Shown piece by piece: positions 45,051 through 57,788 of a stretch of DNA of 64,000 nucleotides; the first letter of the stretch is position 1; each line of letters opens with the position of its first letter. Where the stretch lies: positions 620,001 through 684,000 of the forward strand of contig NC_026658.2 of assembly GCF_000004075.3 (NCBI RefSeq), read 5' to 3'. The notes under the pieces were generated by a model. The model had not been told where the DNA came from. It saw nothing but the letters and a program-made list of their open reading frames with translations, and ran no database searches. The position numbers and the translations under genes are program-made. The stretch comes from Cucumis sativus. Its lineage: Eukaryota > Streptophyta > Magnoliopsida > Cucurbitales > Cucurbitaceae.

Positions 45051-48000
45051 TTAGGATTTGATAATTCCCAATGTCTGAGGCTGTAGCGACACAATATGCC
45101 TAACATTATCACCAATATCAATCCCATGCTCCCCCATTGGAACTCTTCTGATCCCATATTTGTCCACTACGCTCAAAAGCTTGCAAACGTGGATATTAAT
45201 CTGGACTTCTTTTAGGGCCTGGGCATCAATATGGACCTTCTCAAATGCCACTAGCTGCTTCTGGGGAACCCAAACCCCCATTGGTGGGATGGAGTAAACT
45301 AGCAACGTGTGCGCCCCATCTCGTGCGCCTATGTTCCTCACTGCCACCTTGATCACCAGGGACAACCTGTCGCACTTTGCATGTGTGACTCTTACAGCCT
45401 TGCCCCAGAATTCACTGCCGTTGTGGGGATGTCGGTGGCCGGTAACGGGGACGGTGAGGGTCGTGGGTGCGCTGAGGATTTTGTGAGTGAAAGCGGTGTA
45501 GCTTAAGCCGTGGCCAAATGGATAAACAACGGGGCCTTTGTAGAATCTGTATGTTCGTCCTGGATAAGATGTCCCGGGCCTTAGGCTCATTGTTGTCATG
45601 GGTAGTTTCGATACGTAGTCTTGTGGATACCATGTCATCGGTAGTTTTCCACCTAATTAAAAACATAAAAGAGGAGAAATTGTTTCATTGAGGAATATCA
45701 TTCCAACTTGAACAAATAAATATTTTAGAAGCTAATGAAACGTTGAAAAGTTACCTGGATTAGTTTGACCAAACAAAACATCAGCAATGGCGAGTCCTCC
45801 AGCCTGACCGGGGTAGCCACCCCAAATGATACCTGAAATTTTAGGATGATCCTTCGCAAACGAAACGTCGATTGGGCCACCGGACATTAAAACCAAAATA
45901 ACTGGACCTTTTGCCACAGAAGCCACCTTCAATACCAAGTCTGGCTGAAGCCCAGGTAGAAGAAGCCCAGCCCGATCCCTAAATTCAGCCTCAATGGACT
46001 GGTCCAGACCCATTACAAGCACCACCGCATCTGCTACACGTGCCGCCTCTATTGCTCCGCCGAAAAACTTGTTCGACCGGCAGGCCACGCCTCTGCATCC
46101 CTCCTGGTGAATCGTTCTTGTGTATTTACTGATTCCTTGCAATGGCGTAATGTATTCACAAGCAATACCTGTAGAAAATAAATGTCAGAATGTTATTGAT
46201 CGATAAAAACAAAGGTTAAATTCATTAGACCTTCTAAAAGTAAGAACCACAAAGAATTTGAAAATAAAAAATGAGATTCAATTAACAATTAAAATCAAGC
46301 CGCACAAATTACAAAATGAAAATGGATGTTGAGAAGTGGGAGAAGATTACCCACCAGCATAATTCCCGATCATGGTAAGAGTGGCATTGGAGTTAGGGCC
46401 AACGACAGCGACGATACGGTGGCGATTGGTGGAGAGCGGAAGAGAACCTCGGCGATTCTCAAGAAGGACAATACCTTGACGAGCGGCATCGACAGCGAGC
46501 TGCCGATTGTGGTCGCTGCAGACATGTTTGGCGCCCAAATGAGCATAAGGTTGTGTTTTCAAATCGCCATCGAACATTCCAAGGCGCATTTGAACGGAAA
46601 GAGTGTTGGACAGAGCACCATTAATGTGGGATTCATTTAACAACCCTCTTTTCACTGCATTCTCTGTATGGGTTTCCAAAAATGACCCACAATCCAAATC
46701 CAAACCTGCTTTAATAGCCATAGCAGCGGCCTCTTCAGGAGTAGAAGTGTAGTGTTGACTATTATAAAACACTCCAACGGAGTCGCAATCAGACACAATG
46801 TACCTACAGCCACACAAATACACTAAATAAAATCAGACGATGATCCAAATAAGCCATGTCCTAAAACAATGGAACTAATAGTTAAAGAATGAAAAGAATT
46901 CTACCCGTCGAGATGCCATTGAGAACGGAGGGTGTTGGTTAGAAGATTAGGATCGGCACAGGTGGGAACACCATTGACCTGATTGTATGAGCACATCACA
47001 CTGGATACTTTTCCTCCCTTAACACACATTCTGAATGGCACCTCAAACGTATCTTCAATATCTTGTTTACTCACCTATAAAAACAAAGTAAGTTAAAGAT
47101 GAATAAAAGGACGTGAAAGCCTCTACATTACAAGTCATCACAAGAAAGAAAGTATATTACTTGGGCGTTAAAGTGAAAGCGGTCCACGCCATTCCAGTTA
47201 TCAAGGTCATAGGCAGTAAAATGCTTACAACAGGCAGCTACCTTCAAACGGTTACCCTCAGTGCCCTGCAAACCTCTAACGTAATTAACAGCGTAGGTAC
47301 CGGCTAAGATGGGGTCTTCACCGGGAGTCTCTTGTCCACGACCCCACCTAGGGTCCCTAAAAATGTTCACATTTGGACTCCAATACGTTAGCCCGCCTAC
47401 TCCTCCATTGTACATTGCCCTTGCTTCGTCCGACACCACCTAACATCGACACCCTCAGTTGGGTAATGGTTAAGATTTTAAAAAATAAAAGGAAATGAGA
47501 AGGCTACTAACAATTCAGACTTCGACTGCTATTTATAATATCTCAATATAAATACTTCGTCAATGCTTACGACGAAAAAGTATTTTAAAAAAGAAAAAGT
47601 TAAAAAAAAAGGTATATACTCTCTACTCTTTTTCGAGTTTCGCAAAAGAAAAAGAAAAAGAGGCACACCCGTCCGATGGCTTCCCACAGCGAAGCATTGA
47701 AGGAGGCGGCGGTGCTAATGACCTGCGGGAAGCTTGTAGCGGCGGGGAATTCGCCGCCGAACCTCGTACCTGGGCCGACATTGGAGACCCCATGCAAAGC
47801 CTCCGACCACCACTGGTACGCTTTAATCCCCAGCCGTGGAACGCCTCCGGCATTGCTCACTAGCAGCTTCACCTTCTCTTCCAACGTCAACCTTCCGATC
47901 AGATCCTTTACTCTTTCTCCCACTACCAACGACCGCCGGCAGAATGGGTAATCGGTAGTCACGGAATTATTTGGATCGCAGGCGAAGGGGGCCCGAGAGG

Positions 48001-48064
48001 CGCGGCCGTGGATGGCGGAGAGGAGGATGAAGATAGAGAGAATGAGGGTGGAAGTAGAAGGCAT
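45051..48064 (-). CDS. Secreted beta-D-xylosidase (GH3), BXL1-like
   Basis: Six exons: 48064-47669, 47439-47161, 47074-46905, 46803-46355, 46168-45755 and 45652-45051. They join in frame to 769 aa, the usual length of plant BXL proteins. A hydrophobic signal peptide (about 1-22, [17 protein letters not shown]) directs it to the wall. GH3 N-domain motifs: [52 protein letters not shown] and YIVSDCDSV, whose first Asp (about 287) is the nucleophile of the family. The C-domain has [57 protein letters not shown] and the C-terminal Fn3-like [11 protein letters not shown]. The enzyme releases xylose (often also arabinose) from wall xylans and arabinans; Arabidopsis BXL1 acts in vascular walls and seed mucilage. 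Which BXL clade it belongs to needs a tree. No damage was seen. Confidence 0.93.
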
Positions 48065-50894
48065 AGTTTTGGCGAGGAAGGAATTGAGGGGAAGTGTTTG
48101 GTTTATGTATTGAAGTTATTTTGACATTATAATATTAATACAAAAAAACAATGAACCTTTTTTTTAGTCCTAAATTGAAAGAACAGATTTGTTTAGTGGA
48201 AGAGATATATTTGATCAAAAGTAAATGAAAGTCTTGTAATGTCTTTTTCATATTTTTAGTGATACATATTGATTTGATAAATACTAACGATTATGAAACA
48301 AAGTTTGGAAGCAATTTTTCAAAAGAGAACAAAAAAATGCAAGTAAATAAGATGCTTTCAATGCAAGTGTTTGACAATTCAAATCTGACAAACAAAATGG
48401 AGATAGAAAAGAAAAGAAAAGAAAAAAGATTCCAATGTATTTATTACCTTACCCTCTGCTTGAGGAATCAATGATGGTAAGAAACCCATACCTTTTACTT
48501 TAATTCTTCATCTTCTTCTTCTTTTTCTAAAAAAAAGTAATATTTTGAATTCAATGAGCAAAAAAAACAAAATTATTGTTCTATCTTTTGGTATTAACCA
48601 ACGTAAAAATATAATAAACTTTATATTGTTATTAAAAAATGGCAATTTAATTCTAAAGTTATTCTCAACTAGTTTATAGTTCTACTAATTTATATAAACT
48701 CAGCCTCAATTTGACGAACTTTTTAGGAGATGAATGATTATTGAATTTGGGTTTATGGACAGAAAAGGGAAGAAAAAACAACATAAAGAGCAGAGAATGA
48801 AAATATTAAATCATTAGTTTCTTTAGATTCCAACATAAGAGAGAGAGAGGGAGAGGGAAGAAAAAAAAAAGGATAATAAAGTTTAAGAATGGAAAGAAAT
48901 CTATGAACTTTGGGTGATGGGATTTGAGAATCTGTTTCCCATACCCAATGCCCTCTTGATTTTGCCTTCATGTTTATAAAATTAAGTGAAGTCTTAGAAC
49001 TAACTTTACCACTAAATTATAATATTAATATCATAACCAAAATAAGTGTTGGATTGGACATAACACTCTCATACTTTATAAATTAAAATTAACTTATCTC
49101 AACTATGTATGTGTCATCATGTGGTATATTAAATTTAAACTCACAAATTAATTATATGAATTTGATGTTGTCAAAATTAACGGAATTTTTTTTTTACTTT
49201 CATTCGATCAAATAAATTTGAATCTTACCATACGTAGGCGTACTTGCGACTTAAACTTTAACAAGTCGACAACCTAATATAAAAAATGAGAAATGCAGCC
49301 TCCAAATATATGTGAAATGATAATCTATGATCACCTAATTAAACAAATCAATAATTCTAATAAGGTAAACAACTTTCATGTTAATGTCTTCAAATTATAT
49401 CAAACTATATATTAATATTATTATTATCTAGCATTTTTATTCTTCTCTTTTTCTTCATACCTACAATAAAAATCTAAATTAATATGAGTGTTTTGCTTAT
49501 TTCTACATAATTACAAACATCATCTGCACGTTGGTGAAATTTCTAATTAATTTGGTCACTCATTGCAATTTCCCAACATAAATTGTGTAATATATATCTT
49601 TTTTTCATATCTAAAAGTAGGAGAGTTTGAAATTTATTGAGAGTATATAAATTAAAACTAGAGAGTTTAAAGTACATAATTAAAATTGAAGAAATTCAAA
49701 AATTAACTAAACCAATATATTACAGTTTCTTATTGTTGACGTTATTTCATTATAAGAAACAAAAGCCCACAATCTTTCTTATCTTCTTCGATCTGCTACA
49801 TAAATAAAAATACATAACTTTTTCATTCCCAACACAAATATTGAAATAAATCATATAATTGTTTAATAAATTTGGTCAACAAACCACACTTTATTCTTCA
49901 CACGTTTCTAATTTTCACATTGCTTTTCTCTAAATAAAATTGACTCTCTAATTTGATAATATGCATTTGAATTGTACACATAGATACATCAGGGCTTAGA
50001 TTTGATTGGAGAAAAGAAGAAGTAGGTTTTCATAAACACTATCTAAGTTTTTCTTAAGGAAGGATGAACCACTGACATTTTTATGACCTGCTCTTCACAG
50101 ATGTTTAAAATCTATCCTTCTTACCATTGTATAAAAAATAAAGAAAGCATAACAGATTGCATCTATTTTATAGCATTGTGCAATGATATGTGAAACCTTA
50201 AAAGTGATCCATCTCTATTTTATAGCATTTTGCAACGATTAAGATGACCATCACGTTCGCCTTTAAATAAATATGGCCAAAAGGTTAAATTTCATACTCT
50301 TTTAACTTCAAATCACACAAACCTATCATCCCATTCAAACAACTTTTTAGCATTATTAGTAAACAATTCTCCATTTCCAAGCAATGACATCTTCCCTCTT
50401 AAATTTAAATCATTGTGGAAAAGTAAACAAACAAACTTGAATTAAAAAAACAAAAGAAAACAGAAACGGAAACAGTCTTTCAATCATCTATGATTTCTTA
50501 TTCAGAACCCCAAAAAATATCTTAATCAAATGTTCATGTATGCCCCTCAAGTCCAAGTTTTTAGTTTCTCAGACCTTCAACCTATAACTAGTGATGAAAA
50601 ACAACAATTAGGAAAGCGCATCTAACCAGTCAGATGAATAACAAGAGAGATAAGAATGTCAAAAATAATAAACTTGAGGTAAGGAAGTGAATTTTTACAT
50701 AGTAAGCATCAGTACCTCCTTCCACACATCATCTGAAAGCAAAAAAAAAAAAAAAAAAAAAAAAGTTCAACTTAAAGCCCCTCTTACCACACTGAATATC
50801 AAACTGCAATCCGTACGTTGACGACTTGAAGGGGCTTTGGACGGTGGGATATCATCGATTCATGGAACTGTATGGCATACCCTATTGATCTCAC
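48065..50894. other. Intergenic region: xylosidase promoter and SAR1 3' flank
   Basis: AT-rich. The xylosidase promoter lies in the first part. A run of 24 A lies at 50741-50764, near the likely end of the SAR1 transcript. Open frames are short and unsupported. Nothing else was recognised. Confidence 0.5.
50741..50764 (+). repeat. A24 homopolymer downstream of SAR1
   Basis: An uninterrupted run of 24 A on the plus strand, about 130 bp beyond the SAR1 stop codon. It reads as T24 on the SAR1 sense strand, so it is not a poly(A) tail of SAR1. Confidence 0.8.
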
Positions 50895-52532
50895 CTACTT
50901 GATGTACTGAGACATCCACTTGAAACCATCGCCATAGCCCATTTTGCGAACAATACTGCACATGAATACCTCTAATGGACGTACGTTTGAATCAGTCAGA
51001 TTTACTTTTCCCTTGCCTGTGGTGAAGTTGGTCAAACCGAGGTGATACCGCAATTCATCCTCTGAGGCAGCATATGGAATGTCAATCTTGTTGCCCAAAA
51101 TAAGGAATGGCACAGTAGCAAGAGACTCATCAGAGAGAAGAGCATCGAGCTCCTTTTTTGATTCTGCAAACCTCTCTTTGTCAAAGGCATCAACCAGGTA
51201 CACGACAGCATCTACCTGTAATATCATTTTTCATTTCAAATTAGAACTCATGTCTAAGGACCATAGTATTTGGAGAAGCTGAAAAATATATGCAAAACTA
51301 TCCACCACATAGCACTTCACACAATGTAATTGCCTAAAACTATAAGGATGACCAAGATCCTTCGAAATGAAATACTACAAACTGGAGATTGTCAAACATG
51401 ACACCAGGCAACAAAACAGACATTGAAAAAATGCTTTCTCGCTTTAAAAGATAAATAAAAACAGATAATCAACAAGGTGGACCATAGCTTTAAGAACTTA
51501 GTTAACTTTCTTGCAAAGGTTCAGGGCTAAGATAAATTGTTAAACTCCATTTGGCACAAGAGTTGGGTAAATTTCTTTCAAATTACACTAAACTGTAGGA
51601 AATATCACTCCCCCGCAAATTAAAGCAACTGCTATTAGATGTGTATTCTTTACAAGTCAATGGCAGATGAGCATATTATGATAGCAAAAGACTGACACAA
51701 ATAACTGATTACATGAGTACCACACAACAATAAGTTAGATAAACAACAGGTGCAAGAGATCCAAAACACTAAGCAAGTAATAAGCAGCTGAAGGACTCGG
51801 GTTTTTCTTACAACATAAGTAAAATAAAGGAACCGGTGTCATTCTTCTTTCATCAATGGAGGGGGAAGATGCATATAAATCATAATTATATAAGTGTGCA
51901 AGTTAGATGGAAACCCAAGTCCAGAATATTTTACAAAACAATCTCAGACTAAGAACATATGACAATCGATAAAGAGTACAAGCATTGAGAGGTAGTTCAT
52001 AGGAAACTGGTCTTCAAAGAGCTTAATGCCCAAAAAAAAAACTCACCACAAAAGCAAAGAAATCAAACGAAATGGAAATACAATAAGCTTGAATTAGAGA
52101 AAATTGGGTACCTTGGCATAATAATCCTTCCAGACTCTACGAGCAATTTGATGTCCACCCAAATCAAAGGCCTTGAATTTGATTTTTCCAATACTCAACT
52201 CCTCGGACGTGGGGTACTGGGTAGGCTGATGCTGAACTAACCTCTAGAACAAGCAAAGCATGAAAAAAGAAAAAGAAAAAAACAAAGAAAAATAACCAAG
52301 GCACAACATGAGCAAGAAATGAAAATCCGTCGCAATTAAGAAAACAAAACAACAGATGGATCGTGAAAAGAAAAATGGGAAAAAGGGAAGAAATGATTGA
52401 AACCTCGTCTTTCAACATATGAAGGAGGGTGGTTTTTCCTGCATTATCGAGGCCGAGAAAGAGGATCTTGGCCTCCTTTTGCCAGAGACCGAGGGAGGCC
52501 AAGACGCCATAGAACCAGTCAATGAGGAACAT
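50895..52532 (-). CDS. SAR1: SAR1 small GTPase of the COPII coat
   Basis: Exons 52532-52404, 52243-52112 and 51215-50895 encode 43, 44 and 106 residues, 193 aa in total, exactly the plant SAR1 length. Seen: amphipathic N-terminus [17 protein letters not shown] that inserts in the ER membrane; P-loop GLDNAGKT (27-34); switch I with [16 protein letters not shown] with Asp70 and His74; NKID with Asn129 and Asp132; and the C-terminus [13 protein letters not shown]1 is loaded with GTP by SEC12 at the ER, recruits SEC23/24 and SEC13/31, and drives vesicle budding; hydrolysis, for which His74 is needed, uncoats the vesicle. All GTPase motifs are intact. Plants usually have several SAR1 paralogues, so the exact copy cannot be named. 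The upstream DNA has a GGGAATT tandem repeat and an (AC)n tract. Confidence 0.96.
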
Positions 52533-52626
52533 TGGGAAAGCAGATCGGAGGGGATCTAGGTCGGGGAGTGAGGAATCCGAATGGTTAAGGTGTTCGATCT
52601 GAAACCCAGAAAGGGATGTGGAATTT

Positions 52627-52650
52627 GGGAATTGGGAATTGGGAATTGGG
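52627..52650 (+). repeat. GGGAATT tandem repeat, G-quadruplex pattern, upstream of SAR1
   Basis: Four GGG runs separated by AATT in a perfect 7-bp period. This fits the G3-N(1-7) quadruplex rule on the plus strand, which is the template strand for SAR1. It lies 95-118 bp upstream of the SAR1 ATG, so in or near the 5' leader. Confidence 0.8.
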
Positions 52651-52736
52651 AATTGGAGAAGAAGATGAGAGAATAAAAACGGGATCGAAAATACAGCTTT
52701 TTTGTTGTTGTTTGGGTGTTAATGTGAAATCAAATC

Positions 52737-52783
52737 ACACACACACATACACACACATACACACACATACACACGCACACACC
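52737..52783 (+). repeat. Compound (AC)n microsatellite upstream of SAR1
   Basis: CACA runs interrupted by regular T and one G (ACACACATACACAC type), about 47 bp, within the SAR1 promoter region. Confidence 0.85.
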
Positions 52784-54082
52784 TCTCCTTTCCTTTCTCT
52801 ATTTCGGATCCAATTCCTTCCATTAAACTAAATTCCTCTTTCTTTCTTTCTTTCTTTTCTTTGTTATTCTTTCTTTTTATTGTTTTCAATTATAACATAA
52901 ATAAATAAATAAATATTTACAAAGAGATTTTAGTGATTATCAAAAATAGAATCTAAATATTTATTTTGCTATATATATAATTATTTTTAAATTAGTTTTT
53001 TTAAACTCAATTAAATTTAACTTTATACTTTTATTTTAAAACTTCAATGTATAGAAATATACTGTCTAAAACTTTGAATTATAGTTTGATAAAACAATCT
53101 AAAATTAACCCAAATTTTAATAAAGATTTCGATGTTTCAAACATTTATTTGTTAGTATATTTAATTTATAATTTTGATAATGGTTCAAAATATGTTTATA
53201 AACTATACAATAAATATTAGGTTGAATGTAATTAATTTACAATATAATCTAGCTTGTGGTATACTGTATACTATCAATATTGTCTCATTTTAGTTATTAC
53301 CATCAATTCAAATGTAGTATCAAAACTATAAACCTAAAAGTAAAGTTAGTAATATGATTTGACAAATTGTTGTGTTGAAAAGTCTAAAACCTATTAGATT
53401 CACCCACAAAATTGTATCTTTTCATACCTTTTAGGAATATTTGGTTGATCGTACCTCTCTTATATTCCAAACAATGAAAAACAACAAAATTATCAAAATA
53501 TCTAAGTTTTATTTAAACTAAGAACGCAGTTGATGCTCCTTCGGTAAATACACACTCATCGCTTAGGAAGTTTATTTTCCTAATGTTTAGAACCATTTTC
53601 CTTTAGAAGAAGCTCGTGTTATTTATTGAAAGGTTGATTTTCTTGATAGCCGTTCTCAATTCTTAACTACAAAGTTGTCTGTTAATGAAAATCTTTTTCA
53701 AATTATATATATATATACAAATAAATGAGTTTAGAATTAGGTTAAAATGTCATGTCCAACGTCACCCTTATTAATTGAAATCTACGACTTTCTGTCGCTT
53801 TAAAAGATCTTTTAAAACTTAATTTAGACTATATAATTTCAACCACTTAAGAAGAAGTAGAATGAATGATTCTTCTATCTTCGTTGAACGTAAAAGAGAC
53901 TTAACACCTCATTTCCATTAAGGATATATCATAAAATATTACAGCAAAATTACAATGGAAGATAGAATATTACAGCTAAATTATAATGGAAGATAGAGAA
54001 ATCAAGCCTATGAAAGGCCATGCTAATTAAAATTATGTTAATTCTCTTTGGTGGCCTTTAATTAAATTGTTTCTCCCAATTC

Positions 54083-55355
54083 TTAAGGATGCTTCACAAT
54101 AACCACCGGACATTTTGCATATTTCGCACAATAATCACTCACACTTCCCAGCAATGCCCTGCAAACACAATTTACCCAATATTTCATAGTTATAAAAAAA
54201 TATTTTTCATTATACAAAAAAGAATCAAATATTTACGTATACTTTTTCAATTTTAGTATTGGAAGATACATATTTTCTTTTCAAAGGGCACTAACAAACA
54301 TATTTTTAAAATAAGATGACTGGAAGAAACAAAACAAATGTAAATTTTCTGAAATCAAATCAAACACAACTTCAAATTTGATGGCTACATGTTCTGAACG
54401 TCAAAAATAGTTTTAGTAGATATAGTTATGAACATGATCGATAGAGGGTGGTAGAAAGACAGAAAATGGAGATAGTTCATAGTAGAGCGTATAAATCCAA
54501 GTCCAAAATCTTGAATCCAACCATAAACATAGATTAAACTCAGGCCACCAAAACAAACGTCAGTTTCTATACTTTCATGTACTTTCAACTTTTGTAATCC
54601 ACCGGTTTAATCTCTGCAGTTTATGATGGGATGATTTCTATACGGTAGTGTTGAAGAAAAAAATCCGGATGAAAATGATGGAGTTGTTTGAAAAAGAAGA
54701 TGGAAGCTATAAATGAATTTGTGAGCAAACCTCTGGAAGAAGCCATAACCATGGCAGCCCATTACCAAGGTATCGGCTCCAAGCTTCTCCACTATGCGAC
54801 ATATCACGTTCTTCGCGTCTCCCTTCCCAACTACTCTCTCCAAATTTACCTGCAACGCACCAATTGAGTGTTCGACAAAATGCCCCACACATAATTACCC
54901 AAAAAAAGATAATAATAAATCAATCACAAATCAGAGATTCGATTCTTCTTCATCCATTACTTACGTTGCTACTAAACTTCGCATAAACCGCTTCCGCTCT
55001 CTTCATCACCGCGTTAACCAAATCCTTGCTCTGCTTTTCCATCGCCGAAATCACCTCGCTTGAAAACACATACCCTACAAACACAAACCCCCATAAATCG
55101 AAATCGAAACACAACCATCTCTGCCGATGCCTGAGTTGAGAAATTTTAATTATTACCGGGCGCATCGAAGGAAGAGATTGAGATGGCTGGAGGAGGCTTA
55201 ACGTAGAGGAGAATCAGAGTGTTTTTGGTGTCTGGAGAAGTGAGATTTGAAAGACACCATTGCAAGGCGAACATACTCTCTTCACTCTCGTCCACAGCAA
55301 CCACAATCCTCTGGCTCTCTCCCTTGGCCTTCAATGATTTCTTCGCTTCTTCCAT
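54083..55355 (-). CDS. Universal stress protein A-like, ATP-binding type
   Basis: Exons 55355-55157, 55074-54965, 54849-54731 and 54158-54083 join to 167 aa, normal for plant single-domain USPs. Seen: first strand RIVVAVDESEES with Asp22, the conserved LVMGCHGYG near residue 131, and a complete nucleotide motif G-x2-G-x9-G-S (Gly134, Gly137, Gly147, Ser148), so it should be of the ATP-binding (MJ0577-like) class. The C-terminus is CPVVIVKHP. The start is the first ATG (MEEAKKSLKAKG); upstream in-frame codons lack an ATG. USPs are cytosolic or membrane-associated nucleotide-binding proteins induced by stress; the partners of this one are unknown. The last exon is only 76 bp. Confidence 0.93.
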
Positions 55356-55446
55356 TATAGTCTTCTTTCCCTCAATTTGAATGTAATTTTGTTGAGATAA
55401 TGTTAAGAGCAATTGCTATAATGAAATGAATGATGGTATGTGTGTG

Positions 55447-55454
55447 TTTATATA
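55447..55454 (-). promoter_or_regulatory. TATA box of the universal stress protein gene
   Basis: The minus strand reads TATATAAA 92 bp upstream of the ATG at 55355. Confidence 0.6.
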
Positions 55455-57480
55455 TGGAGTGGAGAAGTGTATTGGCCTCAAGATGTGGATCACACACCGG
55501 AATCCATTTTTTGTTTAGGCCTAATTGCATAAATTTTATAGAATCCATTCATTCATAATATCATATAAGTCCATATCACTCTATACATCAACAAGTTACG
55601 TCGTTCGAGATGTTCACTTTTTCTTTCTCTTCCATTACTTATTAACTATTTGAATCAAACAACGTCAAAATCAATCCCTAGTAAATGGTTGAGAGGTGTA
55701 AAGATTTTTTTAAAGAAAATTGAAAATATCCTAAATGATACACAAAATATCAAATGAAAAAGATATTTATATATTTATAAAGAAGTATATAAACAAAGCA
55801 GAAAAGTACCACCTACCCCAACTAAAAGCAATTGCCTCATTATCTCTCGGTCTTAATAATACATACAAAGCCCAAATGAAAGAAAAAATAATACTTGAAG
55901 TTATATATATGATAACATTTTGTCACATATCAAGTCTCCTTCCTAAATTAGCCTTTAATTACTACCACTTGTCCTATGGAATAAAGTTTGATGTGAACGT
56001 GATATAAGACACATTAGAATGTCAAGAAATTAAAGCTATCTAAGCTAAGATGTAAAGAGTGATTAATTGCTTGGACACATCAAAACCTTGAGTCATCCCT
56101 GGTTGAAACTTCACATATATTTCATCATTTTATTATTTACAAAATCCATTCCAGTCAGTTTACCTTCAAAATCTATTTCTTAAATAATTGAATTACATAA
56201 ATAATCTTGTGGAAAACGATACTTGAACAATGTACCCTTACACTACATATTATGAATAATTTTACATTCGATCACATCTCACTCATCACATTAGAGAAAT
56301 TTTTGTATGGACCATACTCATCTTCAAGATAGATAGAAAAGAAAAAAAAGCAATATCTCACGTTATGGATGAGGTGAATGAAAGGACAATTTAATAATGG
56401 CTTTAGAAAAGAATTTGATGGGTGCACATAACATTGATTAATGACATAAAAATGAGTGACAAAAAAGGGATACGAGAATATGATATGATTGGGACACTAC
56501 TACTCCTATTAAATCCTTCCAACTCTCTACACTATCATTTTTTTTCTTTTCTACACTATTAAATTTTGTCAATTTTTTAGAAAAACAAAAGCAAAAAATA
56601 ATTGAGAATTACTTGTTTGTTTGTGTTGTTTGCTATTCTATTTATTGAATTTAGATTGGACAACACTCAATCTAAGTGTAGGTGTTGGATTAAGTCTAAT
56701 AGATAGAGATGATGCTAAGTGGATACTCCAACTCTTCAAATATGTATGTACTTGTTGAGTATAACAAATACCATTGACTGAGTGCATTTCTCACTTATGG
56801 GTGAGATGGATGTATTGAATAAACATATAGTTGCTTGCAATCTTAAATAATAACTTTAATACTATCCAATATTAGTAAAAAATAACTCAACAAAACTATA
56901 ATTAAAATTATATGGAACGTTCCACGTTCAAGATTTGAAATTTAGATCGCCAACATTTTCCTGCATCTCTTGCGGCATGGCGTCATCATTTTTACTCGTG
57001 CTAAAGATTTATTAGAGTAAAAGTTCTCCTAAGAAAATTCTCAAGACGTTAAATTTTGGAAATCCTATGATCGAGCCATCCAAAAGAAATGTGCACCTTA
57101 TTGGTATAAGTAGTAGTTTTTAGTTCTTTTAAGTCTTTCTTAGCCTTACTTTTATGTCCTCATTTCATGTCCTCTAGATTATTCTCATTCAGATGTGATA
57201 TCGGTTTATTCGTGTCTCCTTCCTAAACTCATAGTGTTATATTAAACATAAAGTTTACAATTTTGCAAAAAAGAAAACTAATTGATAAATCTTTTCGAGG
57301 TTCTAATCAATTTTATTTTTCTTAAAATTAATTAGATGTTTTTTAAAACTCTTTTCATACCTAGAAAGTGGTCGAACTTATTTTTTAAATATAGCAAAAT
57401 ATGTTTTGTCATTTGTTACCTCCGAGTTTAAAAGAGAAACGTGAATGAATCGTATAACATATGAATTAGATGAATTCTAA
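55455..57480. other. Intergenic AT-rich region
   Basis: Promoter flank of the stress protein gene, then AT-rich DNA. A + open frame of 90 codons at 55735-56007 is Lys/Ile-rich and has no recognisable domain, so it is not called. Nothing else was seen. Confidence 0.45.
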
Positions 57481-57489
57481 AGACATGAA

Positions 57490-57788
57490 ATGTGGATGTG
57501 AAAGTTATTACGTATACCAACAACATGCATCTTCTTTTATGATGATTTGATCGTAGGAACTCCAAAGTTAAGCGTACTTAGCTTGAAGCAATTCTATGTT
57601 GGGTGACCTCCTGAAAATCATATGAAAATCATGTGAGTGAGAACAAAGTAGTTTAAAAAGACTTGTGTTGAATTGTGTAGAGAGAATTTTTACTCTAATA
57701 AGTCTTTAAGACATGTGAAGATAATGCTATCAAGATGTAGGAAAATATCGAGGTTCTGAATTATGAATCCTAGACTTAGGGTGTTACA
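57490..57788 (+). mobile_element. Relic of a Cassandra-type TRIM LTR carrying 5S rRNA-like sequence
   Basis: The segment contains a 5S-rRNA-like stretch with box A (AGTTAAGCGTACTTAG, 57566-57581) and box C (GTTGGGTGACCTCCTG, 57598-57613), preceded by GGAACTCCAA. It continues with GTGAGTGAGAACAAAG and AAAAAGACTTGTGTTG and ends GGGTGTTACA, phrases typical of Cassandra LTRs, the non-autonomous plant retroelements whose LTR embeds 5S RNA and its Pol III promoter. Sequence decay and the absence of an internal region suggest an old solo LTR or fragment. It is not a functional 5S gene: the 5' part of the 5S-like region is badly diverged. The left edge is approximate. Confidence 0.78.

Larger units (their letters stand above)
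52533..54082. other. SAR1 leader/promoter and intergenic DNA
   Basis: The first 300 bp are the SAR1 leader and promoter with the two repeats annotated separately and a CTTT-rich tract at 52838-52860. The rest is AT-rich, with two near-identical phrases at about 53939-53996 (ATTACAGC.AAATTACAATGGAAGATAGA type) that form a short tandem duplication. No gene was seen. Confidence 0.5.

Noticed and set aside
45309-47951. Plus-strand frames opposite the xylosidase exons
   Set aside because: Antisense shadows; the minus strand has full GH3 motifs.
55735-56007. 90-codon plus-strand frame downstream of the stress protein promoter
   Set aside because: Lys/Ile-rich composition from AT-rich DNA; no domain or promoter evidence.
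57541-57640. Functional 5S rRNA gene
   Set aside because: Only boxes A and C are well kept; the 5' half is badly diverged and the downstream sequence is that of an LTR element, not a 5S spacer.
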